In this document: positions 49,427 to 58,556 of the stretch, one piece after another | Position numbering within the stretch: position 1 is the first letter of the stretch | How the letters are laid out: each line of letters starts with the position of its first letter | From: Chryseobacterium sp. MYb264 | GTDB lineage: Bacteria; Bacteroidota; Bacteroidia; Flavobacteriales; Weeksellaceae | Direction: 5' to 3' | Length of the DNA: 64,000 nucleotides | Assembly: GCF_035974275.1 (NCBI RefSeq) | Contig: NZ_CP142422.1 | Location: forward strand, 1,302,001 to 1,366,000 | Made by a program: the position numbers and the translations under genes | Notes under the pieces: model-generated | What the model was told of the DNA's origin: nothing | The model's database searches: none | What the model saw: only the letters and a program-made list of their open reading frames with translations

Positions 49427-52390
49427 TTACTTTTTAATCGCCTTCTTTACTTCTTTCGCTTCTGCCACAATTTCAGGAAAATCTTTATAATTTTCTATGA
49501 TTTGATCGCAGGTATAACTCGCCTGATAATTGTCTTTCAATCCGACATAGTTTTTCGCCATCAGCACCAATGCTTTTGCGCCCCAAAACTCTTCTGAAGC
49601 ATAATTATTTGCCAGTTTAAAGATGGTTTCGTTGGAAGATTTGAAAGCTTTTCCTTTGTTCTGATAATATGCTTTTGCATAAAGTGCTTCTGCTGCGACC
49701 GAAGTGTTAGAAGATTTTTCAAGAGAGGTATAAGCTGCTTGTGCCTCTTTATCTTTTCCTGCATTCATAAGACTTCTCGCCTTGATTACTTTTGCTGTTT
49801 CAATTACCGCTGCCGAGTTTTTATTATTAGCAATTACCGCGTCTGCCAGTTTTTCAGCCTGAGAGAAATTCTTTTCATCAGCATAAATTTTCATCAACTC
49901 TACATTAGCATAATTTTTAATGCTGATATTAGATGAATTTCTGATGTTTTCAAGATATTTTTTCGCTTCATTATTATCGCCCTGAGTAATATAGATCTGG
50001 GCAATACGAGTCTGCGCGTCATCCTGATAATCGTTCTGAACGCTTGCTACTTCCTGCAATACAAGTAATGCTTTGGTTGTATTTTTAGTTTGGTAATAGC
50101 TTTCTCCCAGCTCATATTTAGCCTGATAAAGACCTTCGCCTGTCGGGTTTTGTGTTAAATATTTCTCGTAATAAGAAATTGCGTTTTTGTAATCTTTTTT
50201 AGCAAAATATTGCTTCCCTGTAGAAAGGTTGATCTCATCGATTTCAGCCGCATCTACGTTTACCCCAGCATTTCTTGCGAAACTTTCATATCCGGCAACA
50301 TCTCCGCTTTTCGTAAAGATTGGTTTTGCAGCCTGAACAATTTTCTCTGCGTATGCCGTATTTTTATACTGCTCACCCAACGTTTTCAATTCAGACAACG
50401 CTTTATCATTCTGATTCTGATCGATATAATTCTGCGCTCTGTAAATAGATGCATTGGCTATCAAATCTTTGTCAGAAGACGTTTTAATCACTTTTCCGAA
50501 GAAGTCGTTTGAATTGGTAAAATCATCCTGAGCCGCGTAAGCTGTTCCTATTTCATATTGAGCATCATCATAATATTCTGATCCCGGATATTTTGATAAT
50601 AAATTTTTAAGGTTGGTAATTTTCGCCTGGGTATCTCCTTTAAATCCTAAAGCCATTGCTTTTTGGTATAAAGTATAATCTGTTGCATCTTCATTTTTAT
50701 CGTAGATCGCGATGGCTTCATTCAGATTATTGTTGGCATAATTAATATCTGCTAAACGAAGCTCAGCATCATTTTTAAACTCAGGTTTCGGATTGCTTAG
50801 ATATTGTTTGAAATACGTTTCCGCCTGATCAAATTTTTTAGATTTAAAATAAGCATACCCCAAATCGTAAGGCAGTTGCTGTTTTTCAGGGAATGTCTGA
50901 TTGATCAGTTTTTCATAACGTGCAATTGCGGAAGGATAATTTCCTTTTTGATAATAGACCTGACCCAGCCAATACAACGCTCGGTTGTTGAATTCTTTAT
51001 TAATATTAAAAGCTAAGCTTCTCAGGAAATACTGTTCCGCTTCGTCATAATTTCCTTTGTTAAATTCCTCTGTTCCCAATAAATAAGAAACTTCCTGATC
51101 CACTTTATCAATGTCAGGAGATGAATTCTGAAGTCTGTCGATTGCGTTTAGCGTTTCCTTATAATTTCCGGAATACAGATAGGATTTCACCAAAAGCGAT
51201 CTCATCTCAGGAGAATTCGCATCATTTTGGTTTTCATTGATGTATTTTTGAATCACCGTCGATGCGCTTTCAAACGGGTTTCCGATGTCGTAACTCAATT
51301 TAGCATATTGTTCATGCGCCAGTTTTTTTACCTTCGCATCATAATCCATCTGGTAAGACGAACGGAATGCCGATAATGCTTCCTGCTTTTTATCAACTGC
51401 TAAATACGCATTTCCAAGCTGATAATAGGCATTTTGAGCCAATGCAGAATTGCTGTTCAATAATTGGTTGTAATAAGAAACCGCTTCATCATATTTTTTA
51501 AGCTGAGCCGCCACAAATCCTATCTCGTAAAGGTCATTTTCAGACGGATTCTGCTGAACGTTCAGATAATCTTTCAAATGAGGATATGCCGAAGTATAAT
51601 CCTTCTTCATAAAATAACTTTCCCCGATGATCTTGTGGACTTCCGCTTTGTAAGAATCTGAAATACTTTCGTTCAGCAAAGCATTTCCCTCAGAAATAGC
51701 CCTGTCATAATCCTTATCATTATAATACATCTGAACATAGTAAGGACGCACCAGTTTAGAATATTTCGGCTGATCTTTTACCGAATCGAAATACTGAAAA
51801 GCCTTATCATTCTGTCTGTTCGAATAATAAAGATGTCCCAGCATATACGCAATATCTCCTCTCTGAGAATCGTCAGCCGTTTTATAAGCTTCTTCCAGGG
51901 CATCTGTTGCGCCTTTAGAATCCCCCATCATAAATTTAGCATATCCCAATTTCAGAATATACTGTGTATTCTCTTCTTTTGAAAGCTGATATTGGTTTAC
52001 TTTTTTCAAAGTTTCCAACGCTTTTTCAAAATCTTTTTTAGCTAAATAATAATCCGCCAACGGTAAATTTGCCTGCGCAAAATAGGCCGAGTTCGGATAT
52101 TCTTTGATGAAAGCAGTTAACCCTTCTTCCGCGTGATTTTTCTGAAGAATAACACCTATCACATTATCAAAAAACTGCGCAGCTTCTTTTTTCGAGCGCG
52201 ACAGATTCTGGTTATAGAAATATTGTCTTGCATACTCGAATTGGGAAGCGTTGTATATTTTAGTCTGATAAAGATTTTCTGCCAGATTGATCCTGTAATT
52301 TTCCTTTTGGGTAAAGTATTGTGACTGCTGAGCTTCGGATACACCGAAATACAGCACCGCAGTCGCTAGAAGTATTTTTCTTGATTTCAT
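49427..52390 (-). CDS. Large periplasmic tetratricopeptide-repeat protein
   Basis: A 987-residue protein with signal peptide MKSRKILLATAVLYFGVSEA followed by QQ. It is made of TPR units along its whole length; clear ones include AYFAQANLPLADYYLAKKDF, ALYWLGQVYYQKGNYPSAI and AQNAYYQLGNAYLAVDKKQEA. TPR arrays mediate protein-protein contacts, and long exported ones in Bacteroidota are often tied to envelope assembly or surface lipoprotein traffic. It is followed on the same strand by a plug-less barrel protein, which suggests a two-gene unit. No catalytic domain is seen. Confidence 0.8.
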   Translation of the reverse strand: MKSRKILLATAVLYFGVSEAQQSQYFTQKENYRINLAENLYQTKIYNASQFEYARQYFYNQNLSRSKKEAAQFFDNVIGVILQKNHAEEGLTAFIKEYPNSAYFAQANLPLADYYLAKKDFEKALETLKKVNQYQLSKEENTQYILKLGYAKFMMGDSKGATDALEEAYKTADDSQRGDIAYMLGHLYYSNRQNDKAFQYFDSVKDQPKYSKLVRPYYVQMYYNDKDYDRAISEGNALLNESISDSYKAEVHKIIGESYFMKKDYTSAYPHLKDYLNVQQNPSENDLYEIGFVAAQLKKYDEAVSYYNQLLNSNSALAQNAYYQLGNAYLAVDKKQEALSAFRSSYQMDYDAKVKKLAHEQYAKLSYDIGNPFESASTVIQKYINENQNDANSPEMRSLLVKSYLYSGNYKETLNAIDRLQNSSPDIDKVDQEVSYLLGTEEFNKGNYDEAEQYFLRSLAFNINKEFNNRALYWLGQVYYQKGNYPSAIARYEKLINQTFPEKQQLPYDLGYAYFKSKKFDQAETYFKQYLSNPKPEFKNDAELRLADINYANNNLNEAIAIYDKNEDATDYTLYQKAMALGFKGDTQAKITNLKNLLSKYPGSEYYDDAQYEIGTAYAAQDDFTNSNDFFGKVIKTSSDKDLIANASIYRAQNYIDQNQNDKALSELKTLGEQYKNTAYAEKIVQAAKPIFTKSGDVAGYESFARNAGVNVDAAEIDEINLSTGKQYFAKKDYKNAISYYEKYLTQNPTGEGLYQAKYELGESYYQTKNTTKALLVLQEVASVQNDYQDDAQTRIAQIYITQGDNNEAKKYLENIRNSSNISIKNYANVELMKIYADEKNFSQAEKLADAVIANNKNSAAVIETAKVIKARSLMNAGKDKEAQAAYTSLEKSSNTSVAAEALYAKAYYQNKGKAFKSSNETIFKLANNYASEEFWGAKALVLMAKNYVGLKDNYQASYTCDQIIENYKDFPEIVAEAKEVKKAIKK

Positions 52391-52792
52391 TTAATTTTAA
52401 ATTTTAAAACGTGTAAGCCTGAAAATCAGGACCAAATATTTAAAATTCCGGGGACAATTTATCCACAATTTAAAAACGAAAATATTGAAAAGATATTGCA
52501 TATACAAGCGTTTTAACACATTGTTGATAAGTACATTATTTTTTAAGATTTGTTAACTTTTCGAATCACATCCGAGGACGGCAGATCAAAATGGGAACCA
52601 TCAACAGAAACTAAAAAAATAAAAAAGTTATAAAGTGAAATGGATATTTTAATAAAAATTAAAAAAGATGATAAGAAGATTATGAGAAAATAATTTCATA
52701 AAACCTTAAAAACCAAAATCATCAATTAGGTATAATTTAATGTTTTGATAAGCTGATGGTAAAGAAAATCTAAATTATTTCTTAGAAATAAT

Positions 52793-52800
52793 TACTTTTG
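52793..52800 (+). promoter_or_regulatory. -7 promoter element for the amino acid permease
   Basis: TACTTTTG is an exact TANNTTTG match 30 nt upstream of the permease ATG. An AT-rich inverted repeat (52773-52793) lies just upstream and a 22-bp palindrome overlaps its downstream edge. No -33 TTG is seen. Confidence 0.45.
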
Positions 52801-52818
52801 TTTTTTGCAAAAAACAAA
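52797..52818. promoter_or_regulatory. Perfect 22-bp palindrome at the permease promoter
   Basis: A perfect palindrome centred between 52807 and 52808, with arms TTTGTTTTTTG and CAAAAAACAAA and no loop. It overlaps the -7 element and the expected transcription start and ends 12 bp before the ATG. A dimeric repressor site is the natural reading. With no loop it is unlikely to act as an RNA hairpin. Confidence 0.6.
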
Positions 52819-52829
52819 TATAGAATTGA

Positions 52830-54500
52830 ATGAGTCAACTTTTTAGAAGAAAAATCTATTCAGAAACAGATACATCTACCAATCTGCTAAGGGTTTTGGG
52901 TGTTTGGGACATCGTATTTTTTGGTATTGCGGCCATTATTGGTGCCGGCAGTTTTAGTAGTTTGGGAGAAGCCGTTTTCAGAGGAGGGCCCGGTGTAATT
53001 CTGCTATATTTGATCTGTGGCTTCGCTTGCGGTTTTACAGCACTTTGCTATGCGGAATTCGCGAGTAGAATTCCCACGGCAGGATCTGCTTATACCTACG
53101 CTTACGCCAGTTTCGGTGAACTAATTGCCTGGATCATCGGTTGGGCACTCATCATGGAATACTCTTTTGGTAATATTTATGTGGCCTTTTCATGGTCGGA
53201 TTATTTTACAAGCTTCCTGCATCGTTTGGGTATGCATATCCCGGATTATTTAACCTGCAGTTATACCGAGGCCAAAAAAGCCATCATGAACGGTTCCGAA
53301 AACAAAGAATTGCTTAACGCATGGAAATCAGCACCCATTATCGGTAACCTGAGAATTATTTTTGACCTTCCGGCACTGGTGATCAACGGATTAATAACCT
53401 GGCTGTGTTACATTGGCGTAAAGGAAAGCAAAAATTTCAACAACTCTTTGGTCATCTTAAAATTGGCTGTTATTATCTTAGTCGTCTTAGTGGGATTTTC
53501 ATACATCAATACCGAAAACTGGACACCTGTCAGTCTGGAAACCGGCACGCCTTCATTTATGCCTAATGGTTTTGTAGGCGTAATGAGTGCTGTTTCGGGG
53601 GTTTTCTTCGCCTACATCGGTTTTGACGCGCTAAGCGTGCTTTCTGAAGAAACAAAAGATCCTCAGAAGACTTTACCAAAAGGAATGATTATTTCTCTGG
53701 TGCTGTGTACGTTTATCTATATCGCTCTAACATTGGTATTAACCGGAATGGTAGATTACAGAAAATTCGATGGCGTGGGTGATCCGCTTTCTTTCATCTT
53801 TGAAAAAGGCAATGCTAATGTTGCCTGGATGGAACTTACCGTATCATTTATAGCCATTGTTGCCATCACCACCGTATTATTGGTTTTCCAGATGGGACAG
53901 CCAAGAATCTGGTATGCGATGAGCCGTGACGGACTGATGCCTCAGCGATTTCAGTCTGTTCATCCAAAATATAAAACACCTGCTTTCGCTACAATTGTGA
54001 CAGGTATCGTTGTGGGAATTCCTATCTTATTTACAGATAAAACCTTTATCCTTGATTTTACCAGTATAGGAACCATTTTTGCTTTTGTACTGGTTTGTGC
54101 AGGAGTTTTAATGCTTCCGCCGAAGGAAAAAATCAAAGGAAGATTCCACCTTCCATATGTCAACGGAAAAATTATTTTCCCCATCATTTTCATCGGTGGA
54201 TTAATTGCTTTTTACTATTGGCAACCTGAGTTTTTCCATAATCTCATGGACTGGAAAGACCCGAAAGAGGGTGAGTTCAGAGCTTCTATTTTCTTTTTTA
54301 TCTTAATTAATTTAGCTCTTTGCCTCTGGACTTTCATTAAAAATCTATCTTTAATTCCATTGATTGGATTAAGCTCATGTTTATATCTTTTAACGGGAAT
54401 GAGCCATGAAAACTGGTTCTGGTTCGGACTTTGGTTCGCCATTGGATTGGTCATTTACTTTTTCTACGGTTATAAAAACAGTAAGCTGAATAAGGCGTAA
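52830..54500 (+). CDS. APC-superfamily amino acid permease
   Basis: A 556-residue inner-membrane transporter with about 12-14 hydrophobic helices. The N-terminal IAAIIGAGSFSSLGEAV matches the substrate-binding GAGIF-type motif of APC transporters. A conserved SGVFFAYIGFDALSVLSEETKDPQKTLPKG follows, typical of the CAT-type cationic amino acid/YfnA group. C-terminal helices extend beyond the usual 12. It is monocistronic, with a palindromic promoter and a terminator hairpin after it. The substrate is unknown; cationic or neutral amino acids are likely from the family. Confidence 0.88.
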   Translation: MSQLFRRKIYSETDTSTNLLRVLGVWDIVFFGIAAIIGAGSFSSLGEAVFRGGPGVILLYLICGFACGFTALCYAEFASRIPTAGSAYTYAYASFGELIAWIIGWALIMEYSFGNIYVAFSWSDYFTSFLHRLGMHIPDYLTCSYTEAKKAIMNGSENKELLNAWKSAPIIGNLRIIFDLPALVINGLITWLCYIGVKESKNFNNSLVILKLAVIILVVLVGFSYINTENWTPVSLETGTPSFMPNGFVGVMSAVSGVFFAYIGFDALSVLSEETKDPQKTLPKGMIISLVLCTFIYIALTLVLTGMVDYRKFDGVGDPLSFIFEKGNANVAWMELTVSFIAIVAITTVLLVFQMGQPRIWYAMSRDGLMPQRFQSVHPKYKTPAFATIVTGIVVGIPILFTDKTFILDFTSIGTIFAFVLVCAGVLMLPPKEKIKGRFHLPYVNGKIIFPIIFIGGLIAFYYWQPEFFHNLMDWKDPKEGEFRASIFFFILINLALCLWTFIKNLSLIPLIGLSSCLYLLTGMSHENWFWFGLWFAIGLVIYFFYGYKNSKLNKA

Positions 54501-54521
54501 AGTCTTTATCAAAAATAAGCG

Positions 54522-54581
54522 AAATCGCGAAAAGACAGCAGCAAATCATCACGTATTTGCGAATCTGTTTTTTCGCGATTT
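54522..54581 (+). terminator. Terminator-like hairpin after the permease
   Basis: AAATCGCGAAAA (54522-54533) and TTTTCGCGATTT (54570-54581) are inverted arms, followed by T-rich TTGTTTTTA. The loop of about 36 nt contains GCAAATC and a GATTCGC-like second pairing, so it may fold as a branched structure. Confidence 0.65.
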
Positions 54582-54642
54582 TTGTTTTTATTTTGGCGAA
54601 CTTATTGCTTTAGCTTTCAGGAACTTTAAACTGAAAAACGCC

Positions 54643-54978
54643 ATGCCTGAAAGAATAAAAACCTTCAAAGAATTTTATCAATTCTATCTTACCGAGCATA
54701 GCAAAACCGGAACGCGTATCTTTCATTTTCTGGGAACCCTGCTCGTATTTTTCGTGATCGGATACGTAATAAGCTCAGGAAAAGAACGGTTCCTGTGGTA
54801 TATTCCTATTTTCGGGTACGGGTTTGCCTGGTTCAGTCATGCCGTAATTGAAAAGAATAAACCTGCCACTTTCAAATATCCGCTATGGTCATTAATTTCC
54901 GATTTCCGACTGTTTTTTGAACTATTGATCGGAAAGCAAAAATTTACGGGAATGCCGGTGGAGAAAAAATCTGAATAG
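54643..54978 (+). CDS. DUF962 / Mpo1-like membrane protein
   Basis: A 111-residue protein with the DUF962 pattern: KTFKEFYQFYLTEHSKTGTRIFHFLGTLL, with its paired histidines, then a second helix, YIPIFGYGFAWFSHAVIEKNKP, and a final YPLWSLISDFRLFFELL. Yeast Mpo1 of this family is an Fe-dependent dioxygenase in fatty acid alpha-oxidation, and the H..H and SHAVIEKN motifs are retained here. Bacterial roles are unclear. It stands alone. Confidence 0.8.
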   Translation: MPERIKTFKEFYQFYLTEHSKTGTRIFHFLGTLLVFFVIGYVISSGKERFLWYIPIFGYGFAWFSHAVIEKNKPATFKYPLWSLISDFRLFFELLIGKQKFTGMPVEKKSE

Positions 54979-55394
54979 TTCCCTTAATGACTCTGTTTTT
55001 TTGACAAAAAACTCTTGTATCTTCAAGGTTAATGCAAAGATTATATTTATTGAATATTTTATATCATTTAATCTTTGAAATTTCCTTTAAATTATGTAAC
55101 TCCTTCAGGGCTATAACATCATTGAATACGTATTCATCGGATTTCACCCGACACTACTTGCATTTAATTCCTTTGGGGGTTTTAAGGCAAATTCAAAAAA
55201 ACAGTATTATTTAAGGGAGTAAAGTGAAGCGATAAAGTCGCTCATGAAGCGCTTCTTCAAATCAACTTGCTGATTCTTCTTTACTCCCCCAAAATACTCA
55301 GTTATTTAAGATAAAACGTTGCGTTGAAATTAAGAATCTGCTAAACCATACAATATTCTAAACATCAACTTCATTCTTCGAGCTTTCAAACCAA
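54979..55394. other. 416-bp intergenic region with hairpins
   Basis: A 60-codon frame at 55032-55214 has no family resemblance and overlaps repeat-like DNA, so it is not called. The region contains a 14-bp palindrome TGAATACGTATTCA (55123-55136), neighbouring imperfect hairpins, and a long inverted repeat at 55215-55288. Confidence 0.6.
55215..55288. repeat. Long inverted repeat downstream of the transglutaminase-like gene
   Basis: GGGAGTAAAG (55215-55224) and CTTTACTCCC (55279-55288) are exact inverted arms, continued inward by GTGAAG/CTTC with a bulge. The inside holds CGATAAAGTCG and GAAGCGCTTC small palindromes. Between convergent genes it may act as a bidirectional terminator, or it may be a mobile miniature element. 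Confidence 0.65.
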
Positions 55395-57416
55395 CTACTT
55401 AAACTTCTTTTTAAAGCCAAACTTCAGCATATTCATCAATCCGGGTTCAATGATATCAACTCCGATTCCGAAATTACTGTCTGCGACTGTATGGTGAGCC
55501 GTTCTGAAATCTTCAAACTGCTCCTGAGGAATTTCAATATTCACCAGAGGATTGTATTCAATATACACCGTTCCTCCGTTTTTATTGATCTTTTTTCGGC
55601 TTTGATAATCAAAATAAGCATTGGAGATCGAGCTTTCCTGAATTGTATATTTTTCGCCGGCATCAATTTTTTGATCGGTATGAAGAGAAATCTCATATTT
55701 CTCACTGTCGTAATTATGCCAGAAAGGTAAGTCTTTATGCATAAAATCCCTTGCGCCCGCCTTCACCACATTTCTGTCAAAATACATTAAAAATCGGTTC
55801 TGCTGGGGGTCTGTAAAATAAGGATTATCGATGGTTGATTGATACTGAATTTTAAACTCATTCAGTTTTTTATCATCACTAACGACATCTATTACGGCAT
55901 CTTTGAAAACATTCCTGACATCTGTACCGCTTCGGTCATTAGAATAATTTAAACTGTAAAACAGAAAATTATTCCAGCTGTCCAGGATTTCTCTTTTATT
56001 GGTATTTTTAAAATATCTCCTCATTGCGTTAGCGCGATTTCCTCGGTAAACGGTTGTAAGCTTAAGATCTCCTGTCGATTGTTTTGCAGTGAATTCCACT
56101 TTTTCATCCACACAGTAATAAGGATACTGATAGGCTTTTCTTACATTCAGCTCCTGATCGGGCTTGATCTCCAGGTAATGCATGAAATAGGTAAACCCAC
56201 GATTTTCAAGAAAGCCAAACTCATCACGCAATGTTGCATCCACAAAATGATCTTCTCCTTTATGATTGATTTTCACGATCACATGATTGAAAGTAAGCAA
56301 AGACGGCAGATAATATTTAATATAAAAATCGGTATGGAAATTAACCAAAACGATTGACGAATCAACGCCGATATAATCAAGAACAGATTTCAGCAACACA
56401 GATTTTGCCTTACAGTCTCCCTGCTTGGTTTCATACGTTACAGATGGCTCCTGTGGCTTGTGACCGTTCATTTCATTAGCATTGAAAATATAATAAATAT
56501 TATTCTGCACATATTCAATGGCGAACTGAAGCTTTTCGTCTGCATCCGTGATAGCGTCCAGTTTTTCGACCAGATTCGGAGCATAATCTTTTAAAGAAGC
56601 CTTATTGAAAATCTCTTCATAGAGCGGCGCAATATAATTGGAAAGATCTTTCCAGTTGCTGTCTGTTGCAAAATCGATAAAAGGAAAAATTTCACGGTTG
56701 GCGTCAACCGGATTTATATAGTTATTCTCATCAATCACAAAGCGCTCTCCTTTTTTAAGGTAACGAACTTCTGGCTTCAAAACATTCCCCTGTTCATCTC
56801 TGAAAAAGGTCTTTTTGTAGGCAATAACTCTGTCTCTATCATTAATAAAAGTAAACTTAAAATTCCCATAAGCCCAATAATTATCAGGACTTACCCATAC
56901 ATGCTTTGAAAATTCTTTTCTGAGGAAATCTCTTTCTGAAAAAGCTTTAACGCGAGAATCTTCTAAGATCAAAACATCATATAATCTAAGATCCTTTATC
57001 GTGATATTAATTTTTTTATTGCTACTCAACACTCCGCCGGCACTTTGGTTTTCGCTATCAAAGACTTTAATACTGGTGTCCGGAATTTTATCGATAAGAA
57101 CTCCGTCTCTCAAAACACTGATGCGATGGATGATATATATTTCATTTTCTTCCACCACAACCTCTGACACCGAAGCTCTTTCAAGGTTGGCCGGCTCATT
57201 CAGCGTGTAGGCCATACAAACATACTCGCTGTTCTCGGTATTGCAGGTATAATATTTTTTATCTAAAAAGTAACAGTAATCCCTTCCCTCATCAATCTGT
57301 TTTTTAGCAAATTCAGACTCTTTAATACGATCGATAAGTTCCTGATCTTCAATAAACCCTGCCCATTCTTCCGGTTTTTGAATTTTGTAGTTTTCAACTT
57401 GAATTTGATTATCCAT
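55395..57416 (-). CDS. DUF3857/transglutaminase-like domain protein
   Basis: A 673-residue protein. The first ~270 residues fit the DUF3857 domain (immunoglobulin-like). The middle (~300-410) is a transglutaminase-like cysteine-protease fold with the triad visible as Cys in TKQGDCKAKSVLL (about 335), His in FNHVIVKI and Asp in HFVDATLRD. A beta-rich C-terminal part follows. Family members are usually exported, but here the N-terminus (MDNQIQVENYKIQKPEEW) has no signal peptide, so either it acts in the cytoplasm or export is non-classical. Function is unknown. Confidence 0.75.
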   Translation of the reverse strand: MDNQIQVENYKIQKPEEWAGFIEDQELIDRIKESEFAKKQIDEGRDYCYFLDKKYYTCNTENSEYVCMAYTLNEPANLERASVSEVVVEENEIYIIHRISVLRDGVLIDKIPDTSIKVFDSENQSAGGVLSSNKKINITIKDLRLYDVLILEDSRVKAFSERDFLRKEFSKHVWVSPDNYWAYGNFKFTFINDRDRVIAYKKTFFRDEQGNVLKPEVRYLKKGERFVIDENNYINPVDANREIFPFIDFATDSNWKDLSNYIAPLYEEIFNKASLKDYAPNLVEKLDAITDADEKLQFAIEYVQNNIYYIFNANEMNGHKPQEPSVTYETKQGDCKAKSVLLKSVLDYIGVDSSIVLVNFHTDFYIKYYLPSLLTFNHVIVKINHKGEDHFVDATLRDEFGFLENRGFTYFMHYLEIKPDQELNVRKAYQYPYYCVDEKVEFTAKQSTGDLKLTTVYRGNRANAMRRYFKNTNKREILDSWNNFLFYSLNYSNDRSGTDVRNVFKDAVIDVVSDDKKLNEFKIQYQSTIDNPYFTDPQQNRFLMYFDRNVVKAGARDFMHKDLPFWHNYDSEKYEISLHTDQKIDAGEKYTIQESSISNAYFDYQSRKKINKNGGTVYIEYNPLVNIEIPQEQFEDFRTAHHTVADSNFGIGVDIIEPGLMNMLKFGFKKKFK

Positions 57417-57568
57417 ATTTATATTTTACTATTTTAATTGGTTTTGGTTAAAAAATTTAGGGCATCCAAATTAATTAATTAAAAAATAAAAAGCAAGTAT
57501 AAAAGCGTGACAAATGCTCACATAGACTTCGGCACAATAATTGACAGCTATGGATTAAATCATAATGC

Positions 57569-57922
57569 ATGAGAATTTTAAAAACAATTTTAACAGGATG
57601 TATTCCTGTAGTAGCATTTTTTTCACTTGCTCAATGTACAGCCACTTCGGATGCTGTATCTTCAAACGGAAATGAAAAGACTTTTATTGTAGGCCCTCAA
57701 ACTGCCGACTGTACAGGAGTGGTTCCCATGAAATGTCTTCAGGTAAAGGAAACACCAGGTGGTGACTGGACCAACTTTTACACCAATATTGACGGCTTCA
57801 CCTATGAACCTGGATATGAATATGTTTTAAAAGTAAAAACAGAAAAAATTAAGAATCCTCCTGCAGATGGTTCATCAATAAAATATACTTTAGTAAAACA
57901 GATTTCTAAAACAAAAAAATAA
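57569..57922 (+). CDS. DUF4377 lipoprotein
   Basis: A 117-residue lipoprotein with lipobox LAQC (Cys about residue 23). The DUF4377 core follows: IVGPQTADCTGVVPMKCLQVKE, W..FY..IDGFTYEPGYEYVLKVKTEK, and a lysine-rich end. DUF4377 domains are small beta-rich exported modules often next to META domains. No enzymatic role is known. It is followed after 26 bp by a second DUF4377 protein, a tandem duplication. Confidence 0.75.
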   Translation: MRILKTILTGCIPVVAFFSLAQCTATSDAVSSNGNEKTFIVGPQTADCTGVVPMKCLQVKETPGGDWTNFYTNIDGFTYEPGYEYVLKVKTEKIKNPPADGSSIKYTLVKQISKTKK

Positions 57923-57948
57923 TCAGTAACAATTAAATTATTACACAG

Positions 57949-58305
57949 ATGAAAAGTAAAACTTTAATTTTGACCGGGTTTCTTGCCCTTTCATCATTAG
58001 CTGTATCAGCTCAGAAAAAAACGAAAGCACCAAAAGCAAAAGCGAATTTGAAAACGTTCATCATTGGGCCAAAGAAAAGCCCATGTATGAGCATCAACCA
58101 ACGAGGCGACTGTTATGAACTGAAGACGTCAAAATCTCAGAAAGAATGGGATAATCTTTCCCAGCCCATCAAAGGTTTCAACTATACACCCGGGTATGAG
58201 TACGTAATTCAGGTGAGAGCTGACAAACCGAAAGAGCAGTTAGAAGGTGCTAAAGAAGAATACACTTTCGTAAAAACCGTTTCTAAGAAAAAAGTTAAAT
58301 CATAA
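57949..58305 (+). CDS. DUF4377 exported protein, paralogue of the preceding gene
   Basis: A 118-residue protein with a cleavable signal peptide (MKSKTLILTGFLALSSLAVSA) instead of a lipobox, a lysine/alanine-rich linker, then FIIGPKKSPCMSINQRGDCYELK, W..LSQPIKGFNYTPGYEYVIQV and EYTFVKTVSKKK. The two conserved cysteines match those of the upstream paralogue and could form a disulfide. One copy is membrane-anchored and the other soluble, suggesting divided roles. Confidence 0.75.
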   Translation: MKSKTLILTGFLALSSLAVSAQKKTKAPKAKANLKTFIIGPKKSPCMSINQRGDCYELKTSKSQKEWDNLSQPIKGFNYTPGYEYVIQVRADKPKEQLEGAKEEYTFVKTVSKKKVKS

Positions 58306-58311
58306 ACATTC

Positions 58312-58352
58312 AATAGCGAACCCCTCGAGATTTCGGGGGGTTCGCTATTTTT
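58312..58352 (+). terminator. Rho-independent terminator after the DUF4377 pair
   Basis: AATAGCGAACCCC (58312-58324) and GGGGTTCGCTATT (58337-58349) are exact 13-bp inverted arms, followed by T-rich sequence. Confidence 0.9.
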
Positions 58353-58386
58353 ATAGTGCTGCATTCGTTTTTGCTATTAAATGTTA

Positions 58387-58430
58387 ATCGGATTAACATC
58401 CGATCCTGATATAAATCGCCCCGTTGGGGC
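58387..58430. repeat. Two short hairpins, REP-like
   Basis: ATCGGAT-taac-ATCCGAT (58387-58404) and GCCCC-gtt-GGGGC (58418-58430) are exact hairpins in tandem. Size and style match the array at 5309-5432, so they are probably members of one dispersed family. Confidence 0.6.
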
Positions 58431-58493
58431 TCTTACAGGCAATTTTGATAAAAATAATCACGTGTTAAAAACATTAATTTCATCCACTTGGCT

Positions 58494-58521
58494 CCTTTTA
58501 CCTTTTACCTTTTACCTTTTA
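58494..58521. repeat. 7-bp tandem repeat, four copies
   Basis: CCTTTTA is repeated four times without change, 36 bp past the 3' end of the SPFH gene on the other strand. A length-variable microsatellite is likely. Confidence 0.85.
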
Positions 58522-58556
58522 ACATGACAAAGCACGATCAAATTCATACCATCGAA

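Larger units (their letters stand above)
52391..52829. other. 439-bp AT-rich divergent intergenic region
   Basis: Lies between the TPR gene (minus) and the amino acid permease (plus). The right end holds an inverted repeat AATTATTT/AAATAATT (52773-52793), a -7 element and a 22-bp palindrome, listed separately. Nothing else is supported. Confidence 0.6.

Noticed and set aside
55032..55214. 60-codon plus-strand frame downstream of DUF962
   Set aside because: No family resemblance; it spans hairpin-rich DNA and lacks a convincing start context.
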